DNA of 64,000 bases, from assembly GCF_029955155.1 (NCBI RefSeq), contig NZ_JAPNOZ010000004.1:397996-461995 (forward strand). The letters run 5' to 3'. The notes under the pieces were generated by a model. The model was not told the origin of the DNA. It was given only the letters and a program-made list of their open reading frames with translations, and did not search any database. The stretch's first letter is position 1. Every line of letters starts with the position of its first letter. This DNA comes from Psychrobacillus sp. NEAU-3TGS (lineage in GTDB: Bacteria > Bacillota > Bacilli > Bacillales_A > Planococcaceae). Shown here piece after piece: positions 19,344 through 28,285 of this stretch. Position numbers and translations under genes: made by a program.

Positions 19344-20140
19344 CTACAAATATAGTTTTAATTCCTTATAAAATTGATGCAGATCCTCTGCATTATGGGC
19401 ATCTGATCCAAAAACAACAGGAACTTCAAGCTGCTTAGCTAACTGAATATAAGGTGGTGCAGGATAGCTCTCAAAACAATAAGGCTTTGCAAGACCAGCA
19501 CTATTAACATCTAATTGAAGCTGTTGGTTTTTCATTTCAGATAAAATAGAAATGATTTCTTTGTGATCATCTACTTTTTCGGGAAGTGCATGCTGAAATT
19601 TATGTACGAGCGTAATATGACCTATTCGTTTCGGTTTATAAATTCCTAAAGGACTCGTTATTGAATCCATTAATGTTTTGTAATACAATTTATACACAGC
19701 TTCCTGACTTCCCACATGTTTAATAAACTCTAAAAAAGTAGATTTAGAATAATCTATACATGTGTAGGTGTTTTGGAAAGGTAAAAAATGTACCGATAAA
19801 ATTGAATCATCCAAATACATACCGTATGTATTTAGAAAAGAAATGGTGTCTTGTTCAAAACCGGAGATAAAGTCTATTTCCAATCCTGTTGATATAACAA
19901 TATCTTTTTCATATTGTTTTTTCAACCGATTTAAATCGGTGAAGTACGATTCGAGTTGGTTGAAATCCATTCCGCTGTCTTTGTCGGGTGTTGGATCGAT
20001 AAAATCATTGGGTAATGGGGCATGCTCGGTAAATGTAATTTCATGAAACCCATTTTGAATTGCTTTTTCAATATATAGATGGAAGGGGTCAAGCGTTCCA
20101 TGTGGGCAATAGGGCGTATGAATATGACCATCCTTTTCAA
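19344..20140 (-). CDS. hisJ: Histidinol-phosphatase HisJ (PHP family), frame-disrupted as given
   Basis: Hydrolyses histidinol phosphate in histidine biosynthesis. Translating the minus strand gives continuous HisJ homology (KDGHIHTPYCPHGT, ITFTEHAPLP, LDDSILSVHF, KPKRIGHITL, VFGSDAHNAEDL) from about 20130 to 19344, but that frame has no start codon before its metal-binding HxH. The natural start, TTG 20140 with AAGGAGG nine bases upstream, is one base out of frame. One extra A in the A4 run (plus strand T 20134-20137) gives M-K-K-D-G-H-I-H and a 265-aa protein, the expected length. Probably a sequencing error or a very recent mutation. Confidence 0.85.
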
Positions 20141-20289
20141 GAAAATCTGCCTCCTTGTCGTTGAAATATCATTATTTTAAATAATTCATTGCTTTTCTAT
20201 TGTTTTATGAAACAATAACATAAAAAGCATGGTAATATATAGAGTAACATTTGAATTAGAATTTTTTGATTTGGAACAGGGGGCTTACG

Positions 20290-21990
20290 ATGAAGTATAT
20301 CATCCCAGCAGTCATTATACTTTTAGTAATTGCAGTTTTTGCGTTTATCATAAGAAGAAAGCATAATACAGAGATTGAACGTTTAGAGCATGAAAAACAT
20401 CAAATTCAAAACAAACCAATTTTAGAAGAAATGACAAAAGTAAAACAATTGAACATGAATGGCCAAACAGAAGAAATGTTTGAAAGATGGAGAAATACAT
20501 GGACGGAAGTAATGGATGTTCAAATGCCGAAAATCGATGTTCTTTTGTTTGATGCTGAAGAAAATATAGACAAGTTTATATTTCCCAAAGCTTCTAAAAT
20601 TGAAAAAGAAATTCAAGTATTAATTTCTTCTTGTGACGAAAAAATGTCTGGGATTCTAAAAGAACTGGAAGAACTAATCGGAAGTGAAGAAAAAAACAGA
20701 ATAGAAATGGAGCAGTTGAAAGAGCAGCATCGTGCTGCTAGGAAGACATTGCTTGCACATCAATATTCTTTCGGAGATGCACTTCCAGCATTAGAAAGAG
20801 AATTAGAATCATTTATACCGGATTTTGAAGAATTTGATAAATTGACAGAGACTGGAAACTATTTAAGTGCACGCGAAATTGTAATTACTTTGCAAGAAAA
20901 GGGGAAAGAATTTTTTCCTAAACTACATGAAATTCCAACTATACTTTCAGAAATACAAAATAAAATACCCGCTACGATTCATGAATTACGAAATGGTCAG
21001 AAAGAAATGGAAGAAAGTTCTTATTACTTGCAGCATCTTGAAATGACGAAAAAATTAGAAGAAATAGAAGCGGAGTTAGTTGACTTAAAGGCAGCAATTG
21101 TGGACCTTGAAGTTGATAAAACAATTATTAGAGTAGAAGAAATCAAAGATGAGATGGAAACATTCTATGATTTATTAGAAAAAGAAGTACTTGCTAAGAA
21201 ATATGTAGATCAACATAAAGATCATACAGCTAGCCGTCTAAAGGAAGTAACTACGGTTACTCGTGCAGTGAGCGCAGAAGCTGCTTATGTTCAACAAAGC
21301 TACCGCTTACCAGAAAAAGAGGCAGAAATTCCACAAAGCTGTTTGAAGGAATTGGAAGATTTAGCGAAAAAGTTCGACTTACTTTCATCACGAGTAGAAG
21401 AAGAGCAATCTGCTTATTCTAGCTTACAGGAAGAACTAAACGAAATAGCAGAAGAGCTAGACCGCTTATATGAAGAACAGGATCGTTTTGCGGATCGTTT
21501 AAAAAATCTTCGAATTGATGAAAATAAAGCACGTGAAAAACTAGATGAATTAAAACATATTTTGCATGACACAGATCGTATGTTACAAAAAGCGAATATT
21601 CCAGGGATTCCTGAAGATATGGATGTTCGATTAGAAGAAGCAGAGGAACATATTTATGTTGCAATGCAAAGCCTTCAAGAAGTACCGCTAAATATGACGT
21701 TGGTAGACAATTATTTAGAAAAAGCAGAGGCTTGCATGGAAGAAGTGCATAAACGGGCAAAAGAAATGTTAGAAAATGTATTGCTAACAGAAAAAATTAT
21801 ACAATACGGCAATCGTTATCGTACAAGCCATCCCCATATACATGCGCGCTTATTAGAAGCAGAGGAAGCCTTTAGACAACTTAGATATGCAAAAGCGCTA
21901 GAAGATGCAGCTACAGCTGTTGAGGAAGTAGAACCAGGCGCATTAAAGAAAATCGAAGTAATTGTTAAAGAAGAGGCCTGGCGTACATAA
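20290..21990 (+). CDS. ezrA: Septation ring formation regulator EzrA
   Basis: 566 aa. Membrane-anchored negative regulator of FtsZ ring assembly at the poles, also an early divisome component. One N-terminal transmembrane helix (~4-22, YIIPAVIILLVIAVFAFII) is followed by a basic stretch and then ~540 residues of coiled coil made of spectrin-like repeats, ending with the conserved-type segment NRYRTSHPHIHARLLEAEEAFR. The start is ATG 20290 after CAGGGGGC; an upstream ATG at 20266 would place extra polar residues before the anchor. Placement before iscS-thiI is as in B. subtilis. Confidence 0.95.
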   Translation: MKYIIPAVIILLVIAVFAFIIRRKHNTEIERLEHEKHQIQNKPILEEMTKVKQLNMNGQTEEMFERWRNTWTEVMDVQMPKIDVLLFDAEENIDKFIFPKASKIEKEIQVLISSCDEKMSGILKELEELIGSEEKNRIEMEQLKEQHRAARKTLLAHQYSFGDALPALERELESFIPDFEEFDKLTETGNYLSAREIVITLQEKGKEFFPKLHEIPTILSEIQNKIPATIHELRNGQKEMEESSYYLQHLEMTKKLEEIEAELVDLKAAIVDLEVDKTIIRVEEIKDEMETFYDLLEKEVLAKKYVDQHKDHTASRLKEVTTVTRAVSAEAAYVQQSYRLPEKEAEIPQSCLKELEDLAKKFDLLSSRVEEEQSAYSSLQEELNEIAEELDRLYEEQDRFADRLKNLRIDENKAREKLDELKHILHDTDRMLQKANIPGIPEDMDVRLEEAEEHIYVAMQSLQEVPLNMTLVDNYLEKAEACMEEVHKRAKEMLENVLLTEKIIQYGNRYRTSHPHIHARLLEAEEAFRQLRYAKALEDAATAVEEVEPGALKKIEVIVKEEAWRT

Positions 21991-22049
21991 CTAGAAAGTC
22001 TAACGCATTAGATCCTAGAAACGACTAATGGCTTTTGTATACAAACGTG

Positions 22050-22084
22050 AACCACCTCACTATAAAAGTGATGGTGGTTTTTTT
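22050..22084 (+). terminator. Terminator after ezrA
   Basis: AACCACC plus TCACT (22050-22061) pairs with AGTGA plus GGTGGTT (22067-22079) with one bulged T, then a run of seven Ts (22078-22084). It lies 60 bp after the ezrA stop and just before the iscS ribosome site. Confidence 0.78.
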
Positions 22085-22109
22085 CCGAAAAGGAGTTGGA
22101 ATTACAGTG

Positions 22110-23240
22110 ATTTATTTTGATAACAGTGCTACGACAAAAGTGCATCCCGAAGTGATGAACACATTTGTGGCAGTAAACGAAAAGTTTTGGGCAAATCCAG
22201 CCTCTATACATGAATTTGGTCATCAAACAAACGAATTATTACAAACAGCTAGAAAACAAGTAGCGGAAATTTTACATACTTCTAGCGACAAGATTTATTT
22301 TACATCTGGTGGAACGGAATCCAATAATTTAGCGATTTTTGGCTTAGCAAATAAATATAAAAACCGTGGAAGACATGTACTTGTTTCAGAAATTGAACAT
22401 CCTTCAGTACTTGAAGCGGCAAAACAACTAATGAAAAATGGATTTGAAGTTGAGTGGATTCCGGTAAACTCGGACGGTGTAATAATAATAGATGCGCTAA
22501 AAGGCCTTTTACGAGATGATACAGTTTTAGTAAGTGTCATGCATGTGAACAATGAAACAGGAGCGATTCAACCAATCCAGGATCTTATTGCTTATATAAG
22601 AAACACTAGTCGAGCGCTAATCCACATGGATGCGGTGCAAAGCTTTGGCAAGATGCCTGTAGATTTTGCAGAAATGGATGTCGATGCAATCACCATTTCT
22701 TCTCACAAAATTCATGGTTTAAAAGGTTCAGGTCTTTTAGCATTAAAAACATTTATTGAAGTGGAACCGATGCTTGTTGGAGGCGGTCAAGAATATGGTA
22801 TTCGCAGTGGAACAACGCCAGTACCATTAGCGGTTTGCACTGCCAAATCTATAAGGCTTGCACACGATCACTTGGAATCAAATGCAAAAAAGATGAAAGA
22901 AATAACGGAAGAACTTATTCCTTTTTTAGAGACATTTCCTGCTATTAAAATAATCTCGCCTTCTAATAGAGCACCACATATTGTTTCTTTTTCTGTCCGA
23001 AAAATAAAAGGAGAGGTTTTGATTAATGCTTTACAGCAAAAAAATGTTATAGTTTCTACAAGTAGTGCATGCTCATCCAGAAATACAAAAACAAGCCATG
23101 TATTAAAAGCAATGCATATACAAGATGAGTATATAAAAGGAGTTATTCGTTTAAGTTTTAGCTCATTCAATACTCCAGAAGAAATCGATCAGTTTAAAAT
23201 AGTATTTACACATGTAATGAATGTTATTAAAGGAGATTAG
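22110..23240 (+). CDS. Cysteine desulfurase (IscS/NifS family), sulfur donor for ThiI
   Basis: 376 aa from GTG 22110 (MIYFDNSATT, the family start); AAAAGGAG lies upstream with a rather long 11-nt spacer. Takes sulfur from cysteine via a persulfide. PLP lysine at about 200 in SSHKIHGLKGSG; catalytic Cys at about 321 in STSSACSSRNTKTS; YGIRSGTTPVPL near the active site. In B. subtilis the matching gene (nifZ) is paired with thiI and supplies sulfur for 4-thiouridine in tRNA. Only 5 bp separate it from thiI here, so the same pairing is likely. Confidence 0.92.
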   Translation: MYFDNSATTKVHPEVMNTFVAVNEKFWANPASIHEFGHQTNELLQTARKQVAEILHTSSDKIYFTSGGTESNNLAIFGLANKYKNRGRHVLVSEIEHPSVLEAAKQLMKNGFEVEWIPVNSDGVIIIDALKGLLRDDTVLVSVMHVNNETGAIQPIQDLIAYIRNTSRALIHMDAVQSFGKMPVDFAEMDVDAITISSHKIHGLKGSGLLALKTFIEVEPMLVGGGQEYGIRSGTTPVPLAVCTAKSIRLAHDHLESNAKKMKEITEELIPFLETFPAIKIISPSNRAPHIVSFSVRKIKGEVLINALQQKNVIVSTSSACSSRNTKTSHVLKAMHIQDEYIKGVIRLSFSSFNTPEEIDQFKIVFTHVMNVIKGD

Positions 23241-23245
23241 TTTTG

Positions 23246-24448
23246 ATGAAATGGGAAAAAATATTAGTAAGATATGGTGAGTTATCAACAAAAGGAAGAA
23301 ATAGAAAACAGTTTATATCACATCTTCGAAACAACATAAAATTTTCTTTTGTAGATTTACCAAATATTAAAGTACAAGCAGAAAGAGATCGGATGTTCTT
23401 AACTTCAACAGACGATAAAGAGATCGAAGCACTAATAAAACGACTACCAAAAATATTCGGCATTCAGTCATTTAGCCCTGTTGCTTCTTGTTCGCAGGAT
23501 TTAGAGGATATTCAAGCAACTGCTCTTCAAATAATGGAAAGCTTAGATAGTGAAAACAAAACATTCCGTGTAACAGTAAAACGTTCTGATAAAAGGTTCC
23601 CACTGGATACGTATGAATTGCAAAAGATAGTAGCAAGTCATGTTTTAAGACAATTTCCATCTTTGCAAGTACAATTAAAAAAACCAGAAATAGACTTACG
23701 AATTGAAGTATTAGCGGATGCTGTATATATGATGGCGCAAGTAATTCCTGGTGCTGGCGGTATGCCACTTGGTTCAAATGGTCGCTCGCTTTTAATGCTT
23801 TCCGGTGGAATTGACAGTCCAGTTGCGGGATATATGCTTTTGAAACGTGGAGTTAGATTAGATGCCATTCATTTTCATAGTCCGCCGTTTACAAGTGAGC
23901 GTTCAAAAGAAAAAGTAATGGATTTAGCAAACCAATTAAGTCATTACGGAGCAACTGTACGACTGCATATCATTCCCTTTACGGAAATCCAACAAAGTAT
24001 AGCAGCACAAATTCCAGAAAATGTATCCATGACTACTACAAGAAGAATGATGTTAAAGATTGCAGAAATTGTACGTGAAGAAATTGGCGCATTAGGAATT
24101 GTAACTGGTGAAAGTCTAGGTCAAGTTGCGAGCCAAACGCTCGAAAGCTTAACTGCTATTAATGCAGTCACGTCCACACCGGTTTTTAGACCACTCATTT
24201 CTATGGACAAATTAGATATTATAGATATTGCCCGGGAAATAGGGACTTATGAGACATCTATCTTGCCATATGAAGATTGTTGTACTATATTCACTCCTTC
24301 TTGCCCTAAAACAAAACCTAAGTTGGAGAAAGTAGAATACTACGAGAGCTTTAAGGATTACGATGATTTAATAAAAGAGGCTGTAGAAAATAGAGAAGTT
24401 CTTTCTTTTCCTACAAAAAAGAAAAATGACTTTGAAAACCTGCTTTAA
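23246..24448 (+). CDS. thiI: tRNA 4-thiouridine synthetase ThiI
   Basis: 400 aa. Adenylates U8 of tRNA and transfers sulfur from the desulfurase to make s4U; in some bacteria also works in thiazole synthesis. Domain order: ferredoxin-like N-terminus, THUMP domain (~60-165), then a PP-loop ATP pyrophosphatase (LMLSGGIDSPVAGYMLLKRG). There is no C-terminal rhodanese domain, as usual in Bacillales. AAAGGAG (23229-23235) serves either the TTG at 23243 or ATG 23246; I prefer ATG. Forms a two-gene unit with the cysteine desulfurase. Confidence 0.93.
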   Translation: MKWEKILVRYGELSTKGRNRKQFISHLRNNIKFSFVDLPNIKVQAERDRMFLTSTDDKEIEALIKRLPKIFGIQSFSPVASCSQDLEDIQATALQIMESLDSENKTFRVTVKRSDKRFPLDTYELQKIVASHVLRQFPSLQVQLKKPEIDLRIEVLADAVYMMAQVIPGAGGMPLGSNGRSLLMLSGGIDSPVAGYMLLKRGVRLDAIHFHSPPFTSERSKEKVMDLANQLSHYGATVRLHIIPFTEIQQSIAAQIPENVSMTTTRRMMLKIAEIVREEIGALGIVTGESLGQVASQTLESLTAINAVTSTPVFRPLISMDKLDIIDIAREIGTYETSILPYEDCCTIFTPSCPKTKPKLEKVEYYESFKDYDDLIKEAVENREVLSFPTKKKNDFENLL

Positions 24449-24479
24449 AAATTAACAAAATATACCTCTCTTCCTCCGT

Positions 24480-24508
24480 GCATGAAATTCGAAAAAAAGA
24501 CCATTCTA
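24480..24508 (+). promoter_or_regulatory. Predicted SigG-type promoter of the spore protein gene
   Basis: GCATG (24480-24484), 17-bp gap, CATTCTA (24502-24508). This matches the forespore SigF/SigG pattern, with CATnnTA as the -10, and not the SigA pattern. It sits 22 bp before the start of an alpha/beta-type SASP, a classic SigG target. Confidence 0.65.
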
Positions 24509-24530
24509 ATTTCACAAGGAGGTGAGAGAC

Positions 24531-24740
24531 ATGACAAACAACAACAACAGCAACTCAAATCAACTTTTAGTTCCTGGAGTAAGACAAGCGATTGATCAAA
24601 TGAAATATGAAATTGCTCAAGAGTTTGGAGTACAATTAGGAGCTGATGCATCATCGCGTGCCAACGGATCCGTAGGCGGAGAAATCACAAAGCGATTAGT
24701 GCGTCAAGCTCAATCACAAATGAACGGTTTCAATAAATAA
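24531..24740 (+). CDS. Alpha/beta-type small acid-soluble spore protein
   Basis: 69 aa. Coats and protects forespore DNA and is degraded at germination. It contains the GPR protease site EIAQEFGV, the DNA-binding core [16 protein letters not shown], and [23 protein letters not shown] is spaced for ATG 24531; a GTG at 24522 in frame falls within the ribosome site. In B. subtilis sspA also follows thiI, so this is probably that orthologue, though such paralogues are hard to separate by sequence alone. Confidence 0.95.
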   Translation: MTNNNNSNSNQLLVPGVRQAIDQMKYEIAQEFGVQLGADASSRANGSVGGEITKRLVRQAQSQMNGFNK

Positions 24741-24750
24741 TAAAACAGAT

Positions 24751-24780
24751 AAACCGGTAGCTTAGGCTACCGGTTTTTTT
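24751..24780 (+). terminator. Terminator of the SASP gene
   Basis: Perfect 11-bp stem (24751-24761 with 24766-24776), loop TTAG, followed by Ts to 24780. Confidence 0.92.
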
Positions 24781-24840
24781 GTTGTATGACATGAACGGCT
24801 TAGGGAAACTGCGAAGTGAGAAATCTTATTAGGTAAACGC

Positions 24841-24905
24841 TAGACTTTTCGCTTCAGGAGAACGCTTTCCGCGAGGCGGGCGGTGAGCCTCCTCGGTCGC
24901 ACATT
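24841..24905. repeat. GC-rich dispersed repeat fragment (GCTTCAGG...ACGCTTTCCGC family), unit 1
   Basis: Much more GC-rich than its surroundings. TTTTCGCTTCAGG followed by ACGCTTTCCGC recurs, in reverse orientation, at 57970-58000, and GCGGACGCTTTCC recurs at 57463-57475. No reading frame. It opens a 760-bp gap between the SASP gene and the acyl-CoA synthetase that holds no gene I can support. Confidence 0.6.
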
Positions 24906-25121
24906 AAAACTTCTTCAGAAGTTTTCTAACTATTAAATACCAGTAAATGGTATAACACGACATAAGATGCTGTGAATGCGACAAACTCCTCCTCGAACAC
25001 GAACAGAACACCTGCTGAACGTGACAAAGCCAGTAAAGCTGATGCTTTTTATTAAGAAACCCCAAACGACACACCATTATTATAAGCGTCTCACTCCAAG
25101 TAAACTTGCCTTATGAAAAAA

Positions 25122-25236
25122 TGGTTGCTCTCAGGAGTAATTTTGTCGCTTTCAGACTAGAACTAGTTGCTCTCAACAGTCGTTTGGTTGCTCTCAGACT
25201 ACAACTGGTTGCTTTCGAGATTTTTTGATTGCCCTT
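25122..25236. repeat. Degenerate ~21-bp tandem repeat (about five units)
   Basis: Five or six imperfect units close to TGGTTGCTCTCAGACTACAA start at about 25122, 25144, 25164, 25185 and 25206, with a degenerate unit after that. Units differ by several bases and vary by 1-2 bp in length. No unique spacers, no cas genes and no open frame; function unknown. Confidence 0.6.
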
Positions 25237-25285
25237 ATCCATTTATTGGATATATTTATTCTGCAACTACCTAATTGGAGGGATA

Positions 25286-25400
25286 TAGTGCCGCCGCGCG
25301 AGACTCCTGCGGGAAAGCGAGACAGACGAGACCCTGCAGTCGCTCGCGACGAAGCGTTTCGTCACTCGCCCGCGGAAAGCAAAGCCCCCCCGTGCTAAAT
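25286..25400. repeat. GC-rich dispersed repeat, unit 2
   Basis: A GC-rich block with GACTCCTGCGGGAAAGCGAG, ACAGACGAGACC, GTCGCTCGCGACGAAGCG and CCCGCGGAAAGC. The GACTCCTGCGG...ACAGACG...GTCGC core recurs at 27168-27210. With unit 1 it frames the tandem repeat, giving a composite repeat island from about 24841 to 25400. Confidence 0.6.
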
Positions 25401-25458
25401 CCAAGCGGTCACTTTCTTCCACTCACTACCACGAAGTTTCCCTAAACCGATAAACACA

Positions 25459-25473
25459 TATATTCAGAAAATT
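25459..25473 (+). promoter_or_regulatory. Candidate CodY box upstream of the acyl-CoA synthetase gene
   Basis: TATATTCAGAAAATT matches the CodY motif AATTTTCWGAAAATT at 13 of 15 positions. It lies just upstream of a predicted promoter. In A/T-rich DNA such matches arise by chance, so confidence is modest. Confidence 0.35.
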
Positions 25474-25482
25474 ATTTTTATA

Positions 25483-25511
25483 TTTAACAATCTAACTAAT
25501 TCCTTTATAAT
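25483..25511 (+). promoter_or_regulatory. Predicted promoter of the acyl-CoA synthetase gene
   Basis: TTTAAC (25483-25488), 17-bp spacer, perfect TATAAT (25506-25511), 29 bp upstream of the TTG start. Confidence 0.45.
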
Positions 25512-25540
25512 TAATTGTATGATGTAAAGGAGGAATAGTA

Positions 25541-27112
25541 TTGAATAAATCAGACCTAATCGCACCAGCACAATATAACTTAGTAAGTGAGTTTGAAAAA
25601 TTTAGTATAAATGAAGAAAAATTAGCGCTTATTTGGGAGTCCGAAAACGGAGAAACGAAAAAGAGTACATATAAACAATTAATCCAACAAGCGAATAAAA
25701 TTGCAAATGCATTTACTCGAAGCGGCCTTAAAAAAGGGGATATCGTACTTGTAATGGTACCTCGATTAATAGAAGCGTATGAAGTGTACGTAGCAGCTTT
25801 AAAAGCTGGTTTAGTAGTTATTCCAAGTTCAGAAATGCTGCGAGCAAAGGATATAGAATATAGATTAGTTCATAGTGGAGCAAAAGCGATTATTGCATAT
25901 GAACCATTTTTAAGCCAATTTAACGAAGTATCGAACTTAGACGATAAACTATTATTTGTAATTGGAAATGGCCAAGGTAGTTGGAAATCTTTAACTGATG
26001 AAATAGTTAGTGAAGATGATGTGTTCCAAACAGTCGAAACAACAAAAGATGATCTGGCATTCATATCATATACAAGTGGTACAACCGGAAATCCAAAAGG
26101 TGTTGTTCATACGCATGCATGGGCATATGCACATTTACGGACATCAGGACCAAATTGGCTAAGTATACAAGAGGGAGATATCGTTTGGGCTACAGCAAGT
26201 CCTGGGTGGCAGAAATGGATTTGGAGCCCGTTTCTTGCGGTTCTTGGAAGTGGTGCAATTGGCTACGTCTACAATGGTAAATTTGAGCCGAAAACATATT
26301 TAAAAAATATTCAAGAGAAAAAAGTAAATGTGCTTTGTTGTACACCAACGGAATATAGAATTATGGCGAAAGTAGACGGCTTAACCGACTATGATCTTTC
26401 TTCACTTCATAGTGCAGTTTCTGCAGGAGAACCATTAAATAGAGAAGTAATTGAAACTTTTGAGCGCAATTTTAATTTAGAAGTGCGAGATGGGTACGGT
26501 CAAACCGAAAACACATTACTCGTTGGAACAATGAAAGGAATGAAAGCTAGACCTGGTTCTATGGGGAAACCAACACCAGGAAATACAGTAGAGATTGTTA
26601 ATGATCTTGGGGAAATTTGTGCACCTGGTGAAGTAGGCGATATTGCAGTGCATATTGAAACTCCAGCTCTTTTTAAAGAATATTTAAAAGATCCCGAACG
26701 TACCGCGATGCAATTCAGAGGAAATTATTATATAACCGGTGACCAAGCGAAAAAAGATGAGGATGGCTATTTTTGGTTTGAGGGTAGAAGTGACGACATT
26801 ATTATCAGTTCCGGCTACACAATTGGACCTTTTGAGGTAGAGGATGCTTTAACAAAACATCCTGCAGTGCAAGAATGTGCTGTCGTTGGTAGTCCACATG
26901 AAGTTCGTGGGACGATTGTAAAAGCTTTTGTTGTTTTACTAGATCCTTCGAAGGAAGGTTCGCCTGAATTAGTGAAGGAGCTTCAAGATCATGTGAAAAC
27001 AATTACTGCCCCATATAAGTATCCGAGAGAAATTGAGTTTGTGAAAGAATTGCCAAAAACAACTTCTGGGAAAATTAGAAGAGTCGAGTTAAGGCAACGA
27101 GAACAATTATAG
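25541..27112 (+). CDS. Acyl-CoA synthetase (AMP-forming), YtcI-like
   Basis: 523 aa, TTG start with AAAGGAGG at ideal spacing. Adenylate-forming enzyme that probably activates a short- or medium-chain carboxylic acid: YTSGTTGNPKG P-loop, GYGQTENTL, YFWFEGRSDDIIISSGY, and the C-terminal catalytic lysine region KTTSGKIRRVELR. It resembles B. subtilis YtcI, encoded in the same neighbourhood, and the AcsA of this window. Substrate cannot be read from sequence. A CodY-like box upstream would suggest control by branched-chain amino acids and GTP. Monocistronic. Confidence 0.85.
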   Translation: MNKSDLIAPAQYNLVSEFEKFSINEEKLALIWESENGETKKSTYKQLIQQANKIANAFTRSGLKKGDIVLVMVPRLIEAYEVYVAALKAGLVVIPSSEMLRAKDIEYRLVHSGAKAIIAYEPFLSQFNEVSNLDDKLLFVIGNGQGSWKSLTDEIVSEDDVFQTVETTKDDLAFISYTSGTTGNPKGVVHTHAWAYAHLRTSGPNWLSIQEGDIVWATASPGWQKWIWSPFLAVLGSGAIGYVYNGKFEPKTYLKNIQEKKVNVLCCTPTEYRIMAKVDGLTDYDLSSLHSAVSAGEPLNREVIETFERNFNLEVRDGYGQTENTLLVGTMKGMKARPGSMGKPTPGNTVEIVNDLGEICAPGEVGDIAVHIETPALFKEYLKDPERTAMQFRGNYYITGDQAKKDEDGYFWFEGRSDDIIISSGYTIGPFEVEDALTKHPAVQECAVVGSPHEVRGTIVKAFVVLLDPSKEGSPELVKELQDHVKTITAPYKYPREIEFVKELPKTTSGKIRRVELRQREQL

Positions 27113-27128
27113 ATAATAGGTGAAAATG

Positions 27129-27160
27129 AAGCACGAAGGACGAATGTTCTTCGTGCTTTT
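27129..27160 (+). terminator. Terminator of the acyl-CoA synthetase gene
   Basis: AAGCACGAAG (27129-27138) pairs perfectly with CTTCGTGCTT (27149-27158), followed by TT. Confidence 0.75.
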
Positions 27161-27167
27161 CCACGTC

Positions 27168-27210
27168 TAGACTCCTGCGGAAGCTCGAAGCTACAGACGG
27201 TCGCAAATTT
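27168..27210. repeat. Short fragment of the GC-rich dispersed repeat
   Basis: GACTCCTGCGGAAGC, ACAGACGGTCGC: a shortened relative of the block at 25286-25400, abutting the preceding terminator. Confidence 0.45.
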
Positions 27211-27310
27211 AGACTGTATTCCTCTGACAGAGTTTTGGTGTTTACTTTAACTTGTTAAAGCAATATAATAAATCTATTGTTTTTTGTGGAAAAAATAAGG
27301 AGATGGGGAA

Positions 27311-28207
27311 GTGCAAAAAGAAGAAAAACAAGGAATAATAATAGTCGCAACCGCTTATGTTTTATGGGGATTCATGCCGATTTTTTGGAAAATGCTTGGC
27401 CATGTGTCCAGTGATGAAATTTTAGCAGGACGTGTTATTTGGTCATTCGTATTCACATTGTTGCTAGTTGTTATTGGTCGCAATTATAAACAACTTGTAA
27501 ACGATATACAAGAATTATGGAAGGATAGAAAAGCTTTCTGGAGCTTAGTGCTAGCTTCTTATTTAGTAACAGGAAATTGGTTTATATTTATCTATGCAGT
27601 GAATGCGGGATACATAGTTCAAACAAGCTTAGGTTATTACATAAATCCACTGCTTTCTGTGGTACTTGGAATTGTCTTTCTAAAAGAAAAGTTATCAAGA
27701 GCTCAAGTGTTAGCAGTAGTTATTGCAGCTATTGGTGTACTCATATTATCCATTTCTTATGGACAAGTACCATGGATCTCCTTTTCATTGGCAATAACAT
27801 TTGCCTTTTATGGATTGATTAAAAAGACATTAAAAGTGGATGCCCTAAGAGGATTAACGATAGAAACTTTCTTTGTCCTACCAGTAGCACTCATTTATTT
27901 TGCTTACTTAGTCGCGACCGGGAAAGCAGTATTTTTTTCAACGGATATTCTGACAGTAATATTGCTTTTGTTGACAGGCGTTGCAACTGCTGTTCCACTT
28001 GTCTTGTTTGCTAAAGGAACAAAGAATATTCCATTGTACATGTCTGGATTTATACAATACATAGCACCAACGCTTATGCTTTTAATCGGTGTCATCATCT
28101 ATAAAGAGCAGTTTAGTAAAATCGAATTTCTATCCTTTTCGTTTATTTGGTGCGCGCTTATATTGTTCACTGTATCGAAAATTATGGAAGTACGGAAACG
28201 TAAATAG
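27311..28207 (+). CDS. rarD: EamA-family transporter RarD-like
   Basis: 298 aa, GTG start after AAGGAGATGGGGA. About ten transmembrane helices in two EamA repeats, starting VATAYVLWGFMPIFWKML and including TSLGYYINPLLSVVLGIVFLKEKL, the signature of the RarD (chloramphenicol-sensitive protein) group. Substrate unknown; related members export metabolites or drugs. No operon partner: the next gene has its own ribosome site 78 bp on. Confidence 0.85.
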   Translation: MQKEEKQGIIIVATAYVLWGFMPIFWKMLGHVSSDEILAGRVIWSFVFTLLLVVIGRNYKQLVNDIQELWKDRKAFWSLVLASYLVTGNWFIFIYAVNAGYIVQTSLGYYINPLLSVVLGIVFLKEKLSRAQVLAVVIAAIGVLILSISYGQVPWISFSLAITFAFYGLIKKTLKVDALRGLTIETFFVLPVALIYFAYLVATGKAVFFSTDILTVILLLLTGVATAVPLVLFAKGTKNIPLYMSGFIQYIAPTLMLLIGVIIYKEQFSKIEFLSFSFIWCALILFTVSKIMEVRKRK

Positions 28208-28285
28208 TATTTATTTTAACGATTTATGAAACATTTGAATTTTTTTTACGTAAGTAAAGAGAGAACAAAAGGAGGAGAATATAAA

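Noticed and set aside
19931-20140. 69-codon frame from TTG 20140 as a separate small gene
   Set aside because: It is the out-of-frame reading of the hisJ 5' end and shares its ribosome site; the other frame carries the HisJ homology.
25122-25236. Regularly spaced repeats resembling a CRISPR array
   Set aside because: Units are ~21 bp, contiguous and degenerate, with no unique spacers and no cas genes nearby.
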